A DNA stretch of 64,000 bases, taken from positions 62,001 through 126,000 of the forward strand of contig CAMDNE010000003.1 of assembly GCA_945902745.1 (NCBI GenBank), in the 5' to 3' direction. Position 1 is the first letter of the stretch; every line of letters begins with the position of its first letter. A program made the position numbers and the translations under genes. Shown here piece after piece: positions 54,330 through 64,000 of the stretch. The notes beneath the pieces were generated by a model. The model made no database searches and was not told the DNA's origin. It saw only the letters and a program-made list of their open reading frames with translations. Source of the DNA: Chitinophaga pinensis. GTDB taxonomy: Bacteria > Bacteroidota > Bacteroidia > Flavobacteriales_D > Crocinitomicaceae.

Positions 54330-54965
54330 ATGAAATTATTTCTTACACTTCTAGTACTATTATCTTTTAACAGCTTTGGTCAAGATGCAAAATCTCAGGG
54401 CATTTTAGACAAGCTTTCAACAAAAATGAAAGGTCAAAAATCATTTTACATTGAATTCACGGCAAATATTAAAAATGCAACAAACGGTTCAAATGAAAGT
54501 GAAACAGGCAAAGGTTGGGTAAAAGGTGATAAATTCTATGCTTCATATGGTGACAATACGATTATCTCCAACGGAATAAAATCATGGACGATTGTAAAAG
54601 AAGAAAAGTCTGTTTATGAAACAGATGCTAATGAAGCTGGAGATGAAGGAATGAATCCTAAAAAATTAATGACAATTTGGGAAAGTGGCTTTAAAAATAA
54701 ATACGAAAAAGAAGATAAATTAAACAATGAGGTTGTTCACGTTATATACTTATACCCAAAGAATCCAGCGAAGGTAGATTATCACACAATAATTTTATAT
54801 ATTTCTAAGACTTCTAATGAATTGAAGAAGGCTATTATGAAAGCAAAGGATGGAACGGTTATGACATACACCCTTACAAAGTTTCAATCAAATCCAACAA
54901 TTGAAGATTCAAAGTTTGTGTTTGACATCAAAAAATATCCAGGATATACTTTAATCAAAGATTAA
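54330..54965 (+). CDS. LolA-like outer membrane lipoprotein carrier
   Basis: A 211-residue periplasmic protein with signal ending SFNSFGQ. SFYIEFTANIKNATNGSNES and GWVKGDKFYASYGD match the LolA-like beta-sandwich start, and KKAIMKAKDGTVMTYTLTKF with FVFDIKKYPGY its end. LolA shuttles lipoproteins from the inner to the outer membrane, fitting the many lipoproteins nearby, although several LolA paralogues are common in the phylum. The start is the ATG at 54330, since the upstream frame from 54309 carries no signal peptide. A terminator follows. Confidence 0.85.
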   Translation: MKLFLTLLVLLSFNSFGQDAKSQGILDKLSTKMKGQKSFYIEFTANIKNATNGSNESETGKGWVKGDKFYASYGDNTIISNGIKSWTIVKEEKSVYETDANEAGDEGMNPKKLMTIWESGFKNKYEKEDKLNNEVVHVIYLYPKNPAKVDYHTIILYISKTSNELKKAIMKAKDGTVMTYTLTKFQSNPTIEDSKFVFDIKKYPGYTLIKD

Positions 54966-54978
54966 AATTCTAACATTT

Positions 54979-55018
54979 AAAAAAAGGCTTCCATCAATTG
55001 ACGGAAGCCTTTTTTTTT
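54979..55018. terminator. Bidirectional terminator (LolA-like / helicase)
   Basis: AAAAAAGGCTTCC (54980-54992) pairs with GGAAGCCTTTTTT (55003-55015), a 13-bp stem, with further pairing in the loop. It ends the LolA-like gene (plus) and the DEAD-box helicase gene (minus). Confidence 0.88.
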
Positions 55019-56369
55019 ATTTCTTCTTTTTTAGTTTCTGACCTTTCGTCTTGGGTCTACCATATTTTTCTTGCTTGGCTTTTTTCCAGTCTTTTCTAAC
55101 ATTGACTTTTTGATTCTTTGCAGATTTCTCATGAAAAGCATCACCAACATTTTCTCTTTTTGGAATTTTAATATCAACATTTGGCATATTGATTTTCGGT
55201 TCCTCATCGTAAATCAATTCAGTTGAGATTTCTAAATCAGCAGGCAATTTCAAATACTTGATTTTGATTTTACCTAAACCTTCATCAATTCTGTCATTCA
55301 ATGTTTTTTCATATTCAGAGAATAAACTAATTGCTTCACCTTCTTGGTCAGCTCTACCTGTTCTACCAACTCTGTGAATGAAATTCTCAAAATCATCTGG
55401 TGCATCAAAATTGATAACATGCGTCACTTTTGAGATATCCATTCCTCTCGAAATAATATCAGTTGCAATCAAAATTGTTGTTTCTCCACTGTGAAATTTA
55501 TTTACAGCATTGAACCTGAAATTTTGTGATTTATTCGAATGGATTACACCCAAACGATCTTCAAATTTCTGAGACAATCTCTCGTAAACAACATCAGCAT
55601 ACGATTTACTAGAAACGAAAACTAATACTTTTTCCATTTCCTTAGTAGTCGAAAGTAACTGTTCAAGTAGGTTTAATTTCGTGTTAAAATTAGGAACTTT
55701 ATATCCAGTTAAAAGGATGTTCTCTAATGGTGTTCCAGCTGGAGCTGCCTCAATTTTAACCGGTGAAATAAAGTAATCTTCAAGCAACGCTTCAACTTCT
55801 TCATTCATCGTTGCTGAAAACAACATACTTTGTTTCTTCTCAGGTAAAAGTTCCAGCACATTTTTCAATTGGTGTCGAAATCCAAGATTAAACATTTCGT
55901 CAACTTCATCAACGACTAATTTTTTTATTCCTTTCAAGACTAAATCACCCCTCAACACCAAATCCAATAATCTTCCTGGCGTTGCAACTAAAACATCCAA
56001 GCCTAAACTAACTTGTTCAGCTTGTGTTCTAATATTCACTCCACCGTAAACCCCTACAACTGTTAAAGTCATATGAGTGGTAAGCTTCTCGACAGTTTCA
56101 ACAACCTGAGCAACCAATTCCCGTGTTGGAACAATTATCAATATTTGAGGAAGTCTGTCTTTTGAGAAATTCCATTGTCTTAAGCAAGGTAATAAAAATG
56201 CTAATGTTTTTCCTGTCCCAGTTTGAGCAATTCCCAACATATCTTTACCTGACATGATTACTGGAAATGCTTTCACTTGAATAGTCGTAGGATGTATATA
56301 TCCCAACTCATCTAATGCGTTAATTAACTGCTTATTGAGATTTAAATCCTTAAAAGTTATTTCGTCCAT
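55017..56369 (-). CDS. DEAD-box RNA helicase, RhlE-like, with DEVD motif II
   Basis: A 450-residue helicase. Motifs are the Q-motif (HPTTIQVKAFPVI), AQTGTGKT (I), PTRELVAQ (Ia), ATPGRLLDLV, VDEVDEMFNLGF (II), SAT (III), ATDIISRGMDISKV (V) and HRVGRTGRADQEG (VI). Motif II is DEVD, not the usual DEAD; similar variants occur in RhlE-like Bacteroidota enzymes. The C-terminal ~70 residues are lysine-rich (RPKTKGQKLKKKK), likely an RNA-binding tail. Role in ribosome or RNA metabolism is inferred. It lies downstream of no close gene on its strand (31 bases from E1). Confidence 0.93.
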   Translation of the reverse strand: MDEITFKDLNLNKQLINALDELGYIHPTTIQVKAFPVIMSGKDMLGIAQTGTGKTLAFLLPCLRQWNFSKDRLPQILIIVPTRELVAQVVETVEKLTTHMTLTVVGVYGGVNIRTQAEQVSLGLDVLVATPGRLLDLVLRGDLVLKGIKKLVVDEVDEMFNLGFRHQLKNVLELLPEKKQSMLFSATMNEEVEALLEDYFISPVKIEAAPAGTPLENILLTGYKVPNFNTKLNLLEQLLSTTKEMEKVLVFVSSKSYADVVYERLSQKFEDRLGVIHSNKSQNFRFNAVNKFHSGETTILIATDIISRGMDISKVTHVINFDAPDDFENFIHRVGRTGRADQEGEAISLFSEYEKTLNDRIDEGLGKIKIKYLKLPADLEISTELIYDEEPKINMPNVDIKIPKRENVGDAFHEKSAKNQKVNVRKDWKKAKQEKYGRPKTKGQKLKKKK

Positions 56370-56399
56370 TCTTGTTTATTTGGGATTCAGGATTTGCAA

Positions 56400-58400
56400 T
56401 TAATAATTAAGCAAATCATTTATAGCGTTTTTCAAGCGCTCTTTTGGTAAAAATTGATTTTCTAATGTTTCAGCAAATGGAATTGGCGTATCTAATGAAG
56501 CAACCCTTTTTACTGGAGCATCTAAATTATTAAAGCAATTTTCATTGATTAAAGCAACCAACTCTCCTCCTATTCCACCTGTCATGCAGTCTTCATGTAA
56601 AACAATTACTTTTCCTGTTTTATTCACTGCGTTATAAACCGCATTTGTATCTAACGGTAAAAGTGTTCTTAAATCAACTATTTCAGCTGTAATATTAGGT
56701 AACATTTCAATTGCTTCAGTTGCCCAATGAACTCCCATTCCATAGGTGATAATTGTTAAATCTGAACCTTCGGTAACAGTTCTTGCTTTTCCAATTTCAA
56801 CCGTATAATAGTCATTTGGAATTTCTTCCTTCAAACTTCTATATAAATTTTTATGTTCAAAGATCATTACTGGATTTGGATCTTCAATCGCAGCATTCAT
56901 TAATCCTTTTGCATCGTATGGCGTCGATGGATAGACGACTTTCAATCCTGGTGTATGCGTAAACCATGCTTCATTACTTTGAGAATGAAAAGGTCCTGCT
57001 GCTGAACCAGCTCCAGTTGGCATTCTTACCACAACATCTGCATTTTGTGCCCAACGCCAGTGCATTTTAGCTAAATTATTGATGATTTGATTGAATCCAC
57101 ATGTTACAAAATCTGCGAATTGCATTTCAACAATAGCTTTCATTCCTGAAATTGACAATCCTAAGCCCGCTCCAACGATTGCAGATTCACAAATTGGCGT
57201 ATTTCGAACACGGTCCGTCCCAAATAGATCCACAAAACCCTCAGTCACTTTAAAAGCACCACCGTATTCAGCAATATCTTGACCCATAATAACTAATTCC
57301 GGATATTTTTCCATCGATTGGCGCAATCCATCTTGAATAGCATCAATAAATCGTTTTTCAGATTTGTCACCGTTCCCTTCAATTACGATTTGCTCAAAAG
57401 GTGCGTAAACGTCTTTTATTTCTTCTTCAATTGAGGTATTTATTGGACTTTCTGCTTGCGCAATATCAAATCCAGCTTGAATTTCATTTTTTAGATCGGT
57501 TCGAATTTTCTCAATTTCCACTTCACTCAAAATCCCTAACTCTTTCAAATACAATTCGAAATTCATAATCGGGTCTTGTTTTGACCATTCATCTTGTAAT
57601 CCTTCAGGATAATATTTTGTGCCAGATGCCTCTTCATGACCACGCATTCTAAAAGTCATCAATTCCAATAAATACGGTTTTGGATTTTCTCTAATGTCTT
57701 CGTTTATTTTTCTGACTGCACGAATAACATCCAAAATATTGTTACCATTTACTTGGACAGCTTCCATTCCATAACCAATTCCTTTGTCTATAAATTGTTT
57801 ACATCGAAATTGTTCAGCTGATGGAGTTGATAAACCCCAGCAATTATTCTCTACTGCAAAAATCACAGGTAAATCCCAAACTGATGCAACATTTAATGAT
57901 TCATGAAAATCTCCTTCAGAAGCACCACCATCACCTGTGAAAACAATTGTAGATTTCTTTTCTTTACGCAATTTAGCAGCTAATGCAATTCCATCTGCTA
58001 TTCCCAATTGTGGTCCGAGATGAGAAATCATTCCAACAAGTTTATATTCTTGTGTTCCAAAGTGGAAAGAACGATCTCTGCCTTTTGTAAAACCAGATAT
58101 TTTTCCCTGAAACTGAGAGAATAATCTATTCATTGGAATTCCACGTGTTGTAAAAACCCCTAAATTTCTGTGCATAGGTAGAATATACTCATCATCATTC
58201 ATTGCATAAGCGCAACCAACAGATATTCCTTCTTGACCCCAACCAGAAAACCATTTTGTGATTTTCCCTTGACGCAGCAAGATGAGCATTTTTTCTTCAA
58301 TTAAACGAGGTTTAATCAACGTTTTATATATAACCAGCAATTCTTGGTCATCAAATCCTTCACGGTTAAATTCAATATGTCTTTGTTCTAAAACTTCCAT
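56400..58400 (-). CDS. Fused E1 alpha/beta subunit of a 2-oxo acid dehydrogenase
   Basis: A 666-residue thiamine-diphosphate enzyme in which the alpha (~1-320) and beta (~345-666) subunits of branched-chain 2-oxoacid dehydrogenase E1 are joined. The alpha part contains GQEGISVGCAYAM and the TPP-binding GDGGASEGDFHES with VIFAVENN. The beta part begins FIDAIQDGLRQSMEKYPELV and has RNTPICESAIVGAGLGLS and MQFADFVTCGFNQIINN. It oxidatively decarboxylates branched-chain (or pyruvate-like) 2-oxo acids, passing the acyl group to E2 lipoyl. No E2 or E3 is nearby. Start at ATG 58400. Fused E1 is the usual Bacteroidota form; exact substrate not determined. Confidence 0.92.
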   Translation of the reverse strand: MEVLEQRHIEFNREGFDDQELLVIYKTLIKPRLIEEKMLILLRQGKITKWFSGWGQEGISVGCAYAMNDDEYILPMHRNLGVFTTRGIPMNRLFSQFQGKISGFTKGRDRSFHFGTQEYKLVGMISHLGPQLGIADGIALAAKLRKEKKSTIVFTGDGGASEGDFHESLNVASVWDLPVIFAVENNCWGLSTPSAEQFRCKQFIDKGIGYGMEAVQVNGNNILDVIRAVRKINEDIRENPKPYLLELMTFRMRGHEEASGTKYYPEGLQDEWSKQDPIMNFELYLKELGILSEVEIEKIRTDLKNEIQAGFDIAQAESPINTSIEEEIKDVYAPFEQIVIEGNGDKSEKRFIDAIQDGLRQSMEKYPELVIMGQDIAEYGGAFKVTEGFVDLFGTDRVRNTPICESAIVGAGLGLSISGMKAIVEMQFADFVTCGFNQIINNLAKMHWRWAQNADVVVRMPTGAGSAAGPFHSQSNEAWFTHTPGLKVVYPSTPYDAKGLMNAAIEDPNPVMIFEHKNLYRSLKEEIPNDYYTVEIGKARTVTEGSDLTIITYGMGVHWATEAIEMLPNITAEIVDLRTLLPLDTNAVYNAVNKTGKVIVLHEDCMTGGIGGELVALINENCFNNLDAPVKRVASLDTPIPFAETLENQFLPKERLKNAINDLLNY

Positions 58401-58485
58401 CGTTTTAATAATTGAAATTGGAAATGCAAAATTAACCCAATTTGTTGCAGGAAACAGCAATTTCCTTTAAATATTTCCTTAAAAC

Positions 58486-58515
58486 AAAAAAGGTTGACCC
58501 GAAGATCAACCTTTT
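58486..58515 (-). terminator. Terminator downstream of gdhA
   Basis: AAAAGGTTGA (58488-58497) pairs with TCAACCTTTT (58506-58515) around an 8-base loop, with an A-run to the left giving a T-run on the minus strand. Confidence 0.85.
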
Positions 58516-58533
58516 CAATTCTTATTATTAAGA

Positions 58534-59892
<1,359 letters not shown>

Positions 59893-59916
59893 CTAAATTT
59901 TTTAAAATCAACACGG

Positions 59917-59924
59917 CAAATGTA
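59917..59924 (-). promoter_or_regulatory. TAnnTTTG -7 box of gdhA
   Basis: Minus-strand TACATTTG (plus CAAATGTA), 27 bases before the gdhA ATG at 59889. Confidence 0.55.
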
Positions 59925-60066
59925 AATATTTTTTAAAGGAATCATTCGCAAAACGAATAATAAAGTTTAATTCATTCAAACTATAGATATATTCATTCAA
60001 ACGTACGAAATATTCAAGAATACAAGAATAAGCTAAAATAGTTCCAAGCTTTGAAGCAACTATCTT

Positions 60067-60074
60067 TAACTTTG
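60067..60074 (+). promoter_or_regulatory. TAnnTTTG -7 box of the SprB-like gene
   Basis: TAACTTTG, 32 bases before the ATG at 60107. Confidence 0.5.
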
Positions 60075-60106
60075 TGCGTCTAGAACTTGTAAATAACATT
60101 TAACCT

Positions 60107-62809
60107 ATGAATTATATACTCTCAATAATTACCTTATTTTCTATCACAACCATCTCTTTTGGTCAATTACCTACAGTCAATTTATGTTTAGGACAAGATG
60201 CAACTGTTTGTCAAGGGCAACCAGTTGTGGTAACTAATTGTGGCGGTGGAGGTGGCGTTGGGGCTGCCGGAATCACATTAAATGCACCCACAAATGTCCC
60301 TTTAGGTGATGATAATTTTTCAGGAATTGTGAATCTCGGATTTACTTTTAATTTTTATAATTCAAATTACACGCAATGTGTAATCGGAGCTAATGGTGTT
60401 GTATCTTTTAATTTGTCTCAAGCTAACGGGTACTGTCCTTGGTCTTTAGGTGGAGTTGGTCCGTTACCTAGTGTTGCTTTTACTTCGGCTAGAAATGGTG
60501 CGTCTCCAATTTATGCAGACATGAATCCTGGTGCTGGTGGTGTGGTCCAATATCAGACAATTGGAACTGCTCCGAATAGAATGTTTGTTGTACTTTATAA
60601 AGAAGTTCCAAATTATTCTTGCGGAGGTTGTAATTATCATTCTCTAATTTTTTATGAAACTACAAATGTTATAGAATATCATATTGGTAACAAACCTCCA
60701 TGTCCAAGCTGGAATGGTGGTCTAGCAATTCAAGCTACTGAAAATACAGCAGGAACTGTAGCTCATGCTACACCAGGTAGAAATAATACAGTTTGGCCAG
60801 CCAATCAGGATGGTAAAAGATATACCCCAACGGCACCTGGAAATACATCAAATTATACAATTTCAACTGTACCTTATATTTTAGTAATGTCAACAGGTGG
60901 AAATATGCAATGGCAAAATACTTTGGGTGCAACTTTCCCATATAATGCTGGTGTATTAAATATACCTGTTGTTCCACCTGGTACAACTGGATATTTTTTA
61001 ACTGCAACAGCATGTGGAACGAGTATTGGATCAATTACAACTGATACAACTTGGATTACGCGCGTAAGTTCAAGTGTAACAGCAACATCAACACCTGATA
61101 TTTGTAGTTCTGGAATTGGAACAGTGACAGCGGTTCCTGGAGCAGGGACAGCGCCTTTTACCTTTTTATGGCCAACCTTAGGTGGTCAAACAACTCAAAC
61201 TGTCACAAATGTTGCAGCAGGCACATATACTGTACAAATGACCGATGCAGGTGGTTGTCCTTCATCTGGTAATGTTACAGTAGGAAATACTCCAGCAGCA
61301 TTTACAGGAACTACAACAATCGTATCTTGCCCTGGAGGTTCAAATGGAACAGCAACAGCTGTTATGACTCCTCCATTAGGAACTTTGACATATCTTTGGA
61401 ATGATCCACTTGCTCAAACAACTGCAACTGCGACTGGATTGACAGCAGGCGCATACACTTGCACAATTACATCAACAATTGGTTGTTCAGGAACTGTAAA
61501 TGTTACGGTAACTGAAATCCCTGGAATGATAGCAGCAATCACAAATCAAACAGATGTTACTTGTAACTCCAGTAACGATGGTATGATAGATATCAATGTT
61601 ACTCAAGGGACACCAGGATATACCTATTCATGGGATAATTCTATATCTATTACTGATATCGCAAATGATTTATATGTTGGGGTTCATACTGTAACAGTTA
61701 CTGATGCAAATGGTTGTATTGTAACCGTGTCAGGTCTGCTTGGCGAACCAACTCCTTTATCGATCATACTACTTACTCCTCCTACGCAAATATGTTCTGA
61801 AGATGATATTTTATTAAGTGTTGCTGGCTCGGGTGGATCTTCACCATATACTTTTACTTGGACTGAAAATGGAACATTGATTGGAACTGGAACATCGATT
61901 CTTGTTGATCCAGTAACAACGAATACACAATATTGTGTTGAAATGTCAGAAGCTTGTGGTTCACCAGTTAAAGATTCATGCACAGTGATTACTTTTCCTA
62001 CGCCAATTATAGCAGGAATTCTTCCTAACAAAACAGAAGATTGTATACCTGGTTTCTTCGAATTCACAAATACTTCAACAAATGGAGGAGAAATAGCGAC
62101 AACCTATTTCGAATTTTCTGACAACAATAGTTATCTTGAAATTGGAGCAGATTCAACATCTAATACGTTCACACAACCTAATGTGTATTCGTGTAATATG
62201 ACAATTACATCGATTTACGGATGTGTTTACACTGGTGTGTTTAACAATCTTATTAATGTGAAACCATTGCCAACTGCAGATTTTACTTTCTCTAGTAACC
62301 CTGCAACAATTTTTGAAACTGGTATTCATTTGCAAGACAGGTCTTCAATAGATGTTGTAGCATGGGAATGGTTTAGTCCAGGCTCAAGTCCATCGTATAG
62401 TTTCGCGAAAAACCCATCTTTTGTTTTCCCAGAAGGTGAGATTGGTGATTATCCAATTACATTATTGGTCACTTCTGAATACGGGTGCGTTGATACAATT
62501 ACATACATTATGCATATCATTCAAGATGTTATTTTCTATGCTCCTAATACGTTCACACCAGATGGCGATGAGCATAATCAATCTTGGGAAATATTTGTCG
62601 AAGGAATTGATATTTACAAATTCGACTTATTTATTTTCAATAGATGGGGAGAAATAATTTGGGAATCACATGACCCTAAAGCTAAATGGGACGGAACATA
62701 CAATGGTCAAATTGTACAATCTGGAACATACGTTTGGAAAGCTAGTGCAAAAGATTCTGTCAATGATGGAAAATATGAATTCTCAGGATACATTAACGTA
62801 ATGAGATAA
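60107..62809 (+). CDS. SprB-repeat gliding-motility-associated (CHU_C) surface protein
   Basis: A 900-residue exported protein. Signal ends TTISFGQ. Its N-terminal region (~25-300) has a glycine/cysteine-rich start (NLCLGQDATVCQGQPVV) and a nidogen-like or lectin-like section (DNFSGIVNLGFTFNFYNSN). SprB-type repeats follow at ~325-560 (three units with motifs GTYTVQMTDAGGC, GAYTCTITSTIGC and GVHTVTVTDANGC). PKD-like units lead to the type B T9SS sorting domain (~805-900; YAPNTFTPDGDEHN, IFNRWGEIIWES). SprB-like proteins are mobile cell-surface adhesins in gliding Bacteroidota. It is monocistronic and ends with a strong terminator. Confidence 0.88.
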   Translation: MNYILSIITLFSITTISFGQLPTVNLCLGQDATVCQGQPVVVTNCGGGGGVGAAGITLNAPTNVPLGDDNFSGIVNLGFTFNFYNSNYTQCVIGANGVVSFNLSQANGYCPWSLGGVGPLPSVAFTSARNGASPIYADMNPGAGGVVQYQTIGTAPNRMFVVLYKEVPNYSCGGCNYHSLIFYETTNVIEYHIGNKPPCPSWNGGLAIQATENTAGTVAHATPGRNNTVWPANQDGKRYTPTAPGNTSNYTISTVPYILVMSTGGNMQWQNTLGATFPYNAGVLNIPVVPPGTTGYFLTATACGTSIGSITTDTTWITRVSSSVTATSTPDICSSGIGTVTAVPGAGTAPFTFLWPTLGGQTTQTVTNVAAGTYTVQMTDAGGCPSSGNVTVGNTPAAFTGTTTIVSCPGGSNGTATAVMTPPLGTLTYLWNDPLAQTTATATGLTAGAYTCTITSTIGCSGTVNVTVTEIPGMIAAITNQTDVTCNSSNDGMIDINVTQGTPGYTYSWDNSISITDIANDLYVGVHTVTVTDANGCIVTVSGLLGEPTPLSIILLTPPTQICSEDDILLSVAGSGGSSPYTFTWTENGTLIGTGTSILVDPVTTNTQYCVEMSEACGSPVKDSCTVITFPTPIIAGILPNKTEDCIPGFFEFTNTSTNGGEIATTYFEFSDNNSYLEIGADSTSNTFTQPNVYSCNMTITSIYGCVYTGVFNNLINVKPLPTADFTFSSNPATIFETGIHLQDRSSIDVVAWEWFSPGSSPSYSFAKNPSFVFPEGEIGDYPITLLVTSEYGCVDTITYIMHIIQDVIFYAPNTFTPDGDEHNQSWEIFVEGIDIYKFDLFIFNRWGEIIWESHDPKAKWDGTYNGQIVQSGTYVWKASAKDSVNDGKYEFSGYINVMR

Positions 62810-62833
62810 CTTAAAACCTAATACTACGAAGAA

Positions 62834-62860
62834 GGGGAGAATTTATTCTCCCTTTTTTTA
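62834..62860 (+). terminator. Terminator after the SprB-like gene
   Basis: GGGAGAAT (62835-62842) pairs with ATTCTCCC (62845-62852), followed by a run of seven T. Confidence 0.9.
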
Positions 62861-62879
62861 TGTCATTTTGGTATCGTTT

Positions 62880-62909
62880 TTGCCTATCCAAAAAAATATA
62901 GTATGTTTG
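62880..62909 (+). promoter_or_regulatory. Promoter of the DUF4197 gene
   Basis: TTG (62880-62882), 19-base spacer and TATGTTTG (62902-62909) match the -33/-7 consensus; the ATG is 17 bases later. Confidence 0.7.
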
Positions 62910-62925
62910 ACAAAATCTAAAAATC

Positions 62926-63669
62926 ATGAAACGAATTATTTATCCTTTAACAATTGTATTAACGACATTAATTCTTCCATCATGTGATGTATTGGAGGAA
63001 GCAGCAGCATTAGTTACAACTAATACAGAACCTACAAAACCACAATTATCGAATGCCGATGTGATTTCTGGATTAAAAGAAGCATTAAATGTTGGAATTA
63101 AAAATTCAGTAAATTTAACATCCGTTACAGATGGCTTTTTAGGTAATTCAGCTATCAAACTTCCTTTTCCGGAAGACGCTCTTAAAGTGAAACAAAAAGC
63201 ACTTGATTGGGGTTTGACTGAACAAGTTGCTAAATTTGAAACTACTTTAAATAGAGCTGCAGAAGAAGCAACGAAGGAAGCATTACCTATTTTCGCAAAT
63301 GCAATTACCAACATGAGCATTACTGATGGTTTTGCCATTTTAAACGGCGGAGATGGATCTGCAACAAAATTTTTGAAGGATAATACAACAGCTCAATTAG
63401 TGACAGCTTTTTCTCCAAAAGTAGAAGCAGCAATAGCAAAAGTAAAATTGACAGAATACTGGAATCCTATTATCACAAAATATAATACTGCAATGAATTT
63501 AACAGGAGGAGAAAAATTAAATCCAGACTTAACTAAATATGTCACAGAAAGAGCAATCAGTGGACTTTATCATATGGTAGCAATCGAGGAAAATAAAATC
63601 CGAAAAGATCCTTTGGCTCGCGTTACCGATATTTTACAGAAAGTGTTTGGAAGTTTGACTTCTAATTAA
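62926..63669 (+). CDS. DUF4197 lipoprotein
   Basis: A 247-residue lipoprotein: signal ending LILPSC with lipidated cysteine at ~20, then the DUF4197 domain. Family features are DVISGLKEALNVGIKNSVN, the AIKLPFPEDALKVKQKALDW segment, RAAEEATKEALPIFANAI and the FAILNGGDGSATKFLKDNT motif. It is predicted helical. The function of the family is unknown. It has a good promoter and a terminator, so is monocistronic. Confidence 0.92.
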   Translation: MKRIIYPLTIVLTTLILPSCDVLEEAAALVTTNTEPTKPQLSNADVISGLKEALNVGIKNSVNLTSVTDGFLGNSAIKLPFPEDALKVKQKALDWGLTEQVAKFETTLNRAAEEATKEALPIFANAITNMSITDGFAILNGGDGSATKFLKDNTTAQLVTAFSPKVEAAIAKVKLTEYWNPIITKYNTAMNLTGGEKLNPDLTKYVTERAISGLYHMVAIEENKIRKDPLARVTDILQKVFGSLTSN

Positions 63670-63686
63670 TCTAAAATCGTATTTTT

Positions 63687-63718
63687 AAGGTGCTATGAAT
63701 TTTATAGCACCTTTTTTA
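63687..63718 (+). terminator. Terminator after the DUF4197 gene
   Basis: AAGGTGCTAT (63687-63696) pairs with ATAGCACCTT (63704-63713) across a 7-base loop, then a T-run. Confidence 0.88.
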
Positions 63719-63728
63719 TTTTATATCT

Positions 63729-64000
63729 ATGCAGTTTCCTCCTTCAGAGCTAGTTCTCAATAGCAATAATCAAGTTTATCATTTGGGGTTGTCGCCTTCA
63801 ACTATTTCAGATAAAATCATTTTGGTTGGTGATCAAGATCGCGTTTCTATGATTTCATCTTTTTTTGACTCAATTGAACATAAATCACAGCACCGCGAAT
63901 TTGTTTGTCATACAGGAATTTACAAAGGGAAAAGAATAACTGTTATTTCAACAGGAATTGGAACCGATAATATTGATATCACATTAAATGAATTAGACGC
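63729..64000 (+). CDS. Nucleoside phosphorylase (uridine phosphorylase-like), 5' part
   Basis: The open frame from the ATG at 63729 runs off the window after about 90 residues. HLGLSPSTISDKIILVGDQD and the VCHTGIYKGKRITVISTGIG segment, followed by GTDNIDITLNELDA, match the N-terminal half of PNP/UDP-type phosphorylases, where VGDQDRV binds phosphate. It would cleave a nucleoside to base plus ribose-1-phosphate. Substrate cannot be told from this part. Confidence 0.88.
   Translation, partial: MQFPPSELVLNSNNQVYHLGLSPSTISDKIILVGDQDRVSMISSFFDSIEHKSQHREFVCHTGIYKGKRITVISTGIGTDNIDITLNELD

Overview
The window is an AT-rich chromosomal segment from a member of the Bacteroidota, most likely a flavobacterium-like organism (order Flavobacteriales; a Crocinitomicaceae/Fluviicola-type genome is my guess, not shown). 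Supporting signs are promoters of the TAnnTTTG type in front of many genes, few Shine-Dalgarno sites, type IX secretion (T9SS) parts and cargo (PorX, a PorE-like OmpA protein, three type A and two gliding-type C-terminal sorting domains), TonB-dependent receptors, and a fused E1 alpha/beta dehydrogenase. Nearly all of the window is coding. I found one tRNA (His, GTG) and no rRNA, CRISPR array or intact prophage.

Layout. 1-5 kb: DnaQ-like exonuclease, FAH-family hydrolase, then a minus-strand group (sugar phosphotransferase, lipoprotein, Gfo/Idh/MocA oxidoreductase). 5-8.3 kb: a 0.6-kb intergenic region, tRNA-His, prfC, two small genes. 8.3-12.5 kb (minus): nuclease-like domain protein, alanine dehydrogenase, tsaE, lipoprotein and porX. 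12.5-21.7 kb (plus, apart from one minus-strand gene at 13.8-14.5 kb): HD phosphohydrolase, guaB, three consecutive SurA/PpiC-type periplasmic foldases, MoxR ATPase, DUF2007 protein. 22-26.7 kb: a large uncharacterised hydrolase, a DEAD-box helicase and a methyltransferase. 26.7-31.9 kb (minus): a corrinoid-uptake operon headed by a cobalamin riboswitch, encoding a DUF4465 protein, a BtuB-like receptor, a BtuG-like beta-propeller and a surface protein; two of its members carry T9SS sorting tails. 32-36.2 kb: another TonB receptor and a T9SS cadherin-like protein. 36.3-42.5 kb: a scarred region (next paragraph). 42.5-46.7 kb (plus): queE, porE-like, UbiA-type prenyltransferase, maf. 46.7-64 kb: OmpA protein, hemE, ung, lipoprotein, TonB receptor, esterase, LolA-like carrier, second DEAD-box helicase, E1 fusion, gdhA, SprB-like giant surface protein, DUF4197 lipoprotein, and the start of a nucleoside phosphorylase.

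The most striking observation is that an inward-rectifier (Kir-type) potassium channel gene appears to be broken in two. Its first ~62 codons lie at 36702-36888 and its C-terminal cytoplasmic domain at about 42048-42518, both on the plus strand. Between them sit about 5.2 kb holding an internal piece of a transposase, the first ~45 codons of a PA0069-type radical SAM gene, a gliding-type T9SS surface protein and a TPR/LuxR-type regulator. The roughly 100 codons that would carry the pore and selectivity filter are missing. Other non-coding structure includes an 18-bp inverted-repeat element (21763-21898), a nearly identical 28-bp repeat at 5262 and 24854, dispersed purine/pyrimidine-rich repeats, and several promoters placed only 3-6 bases before the start codon, which suggests leaderless mRNAs. 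All family names rest on reading the translated sequence, not on database searches.
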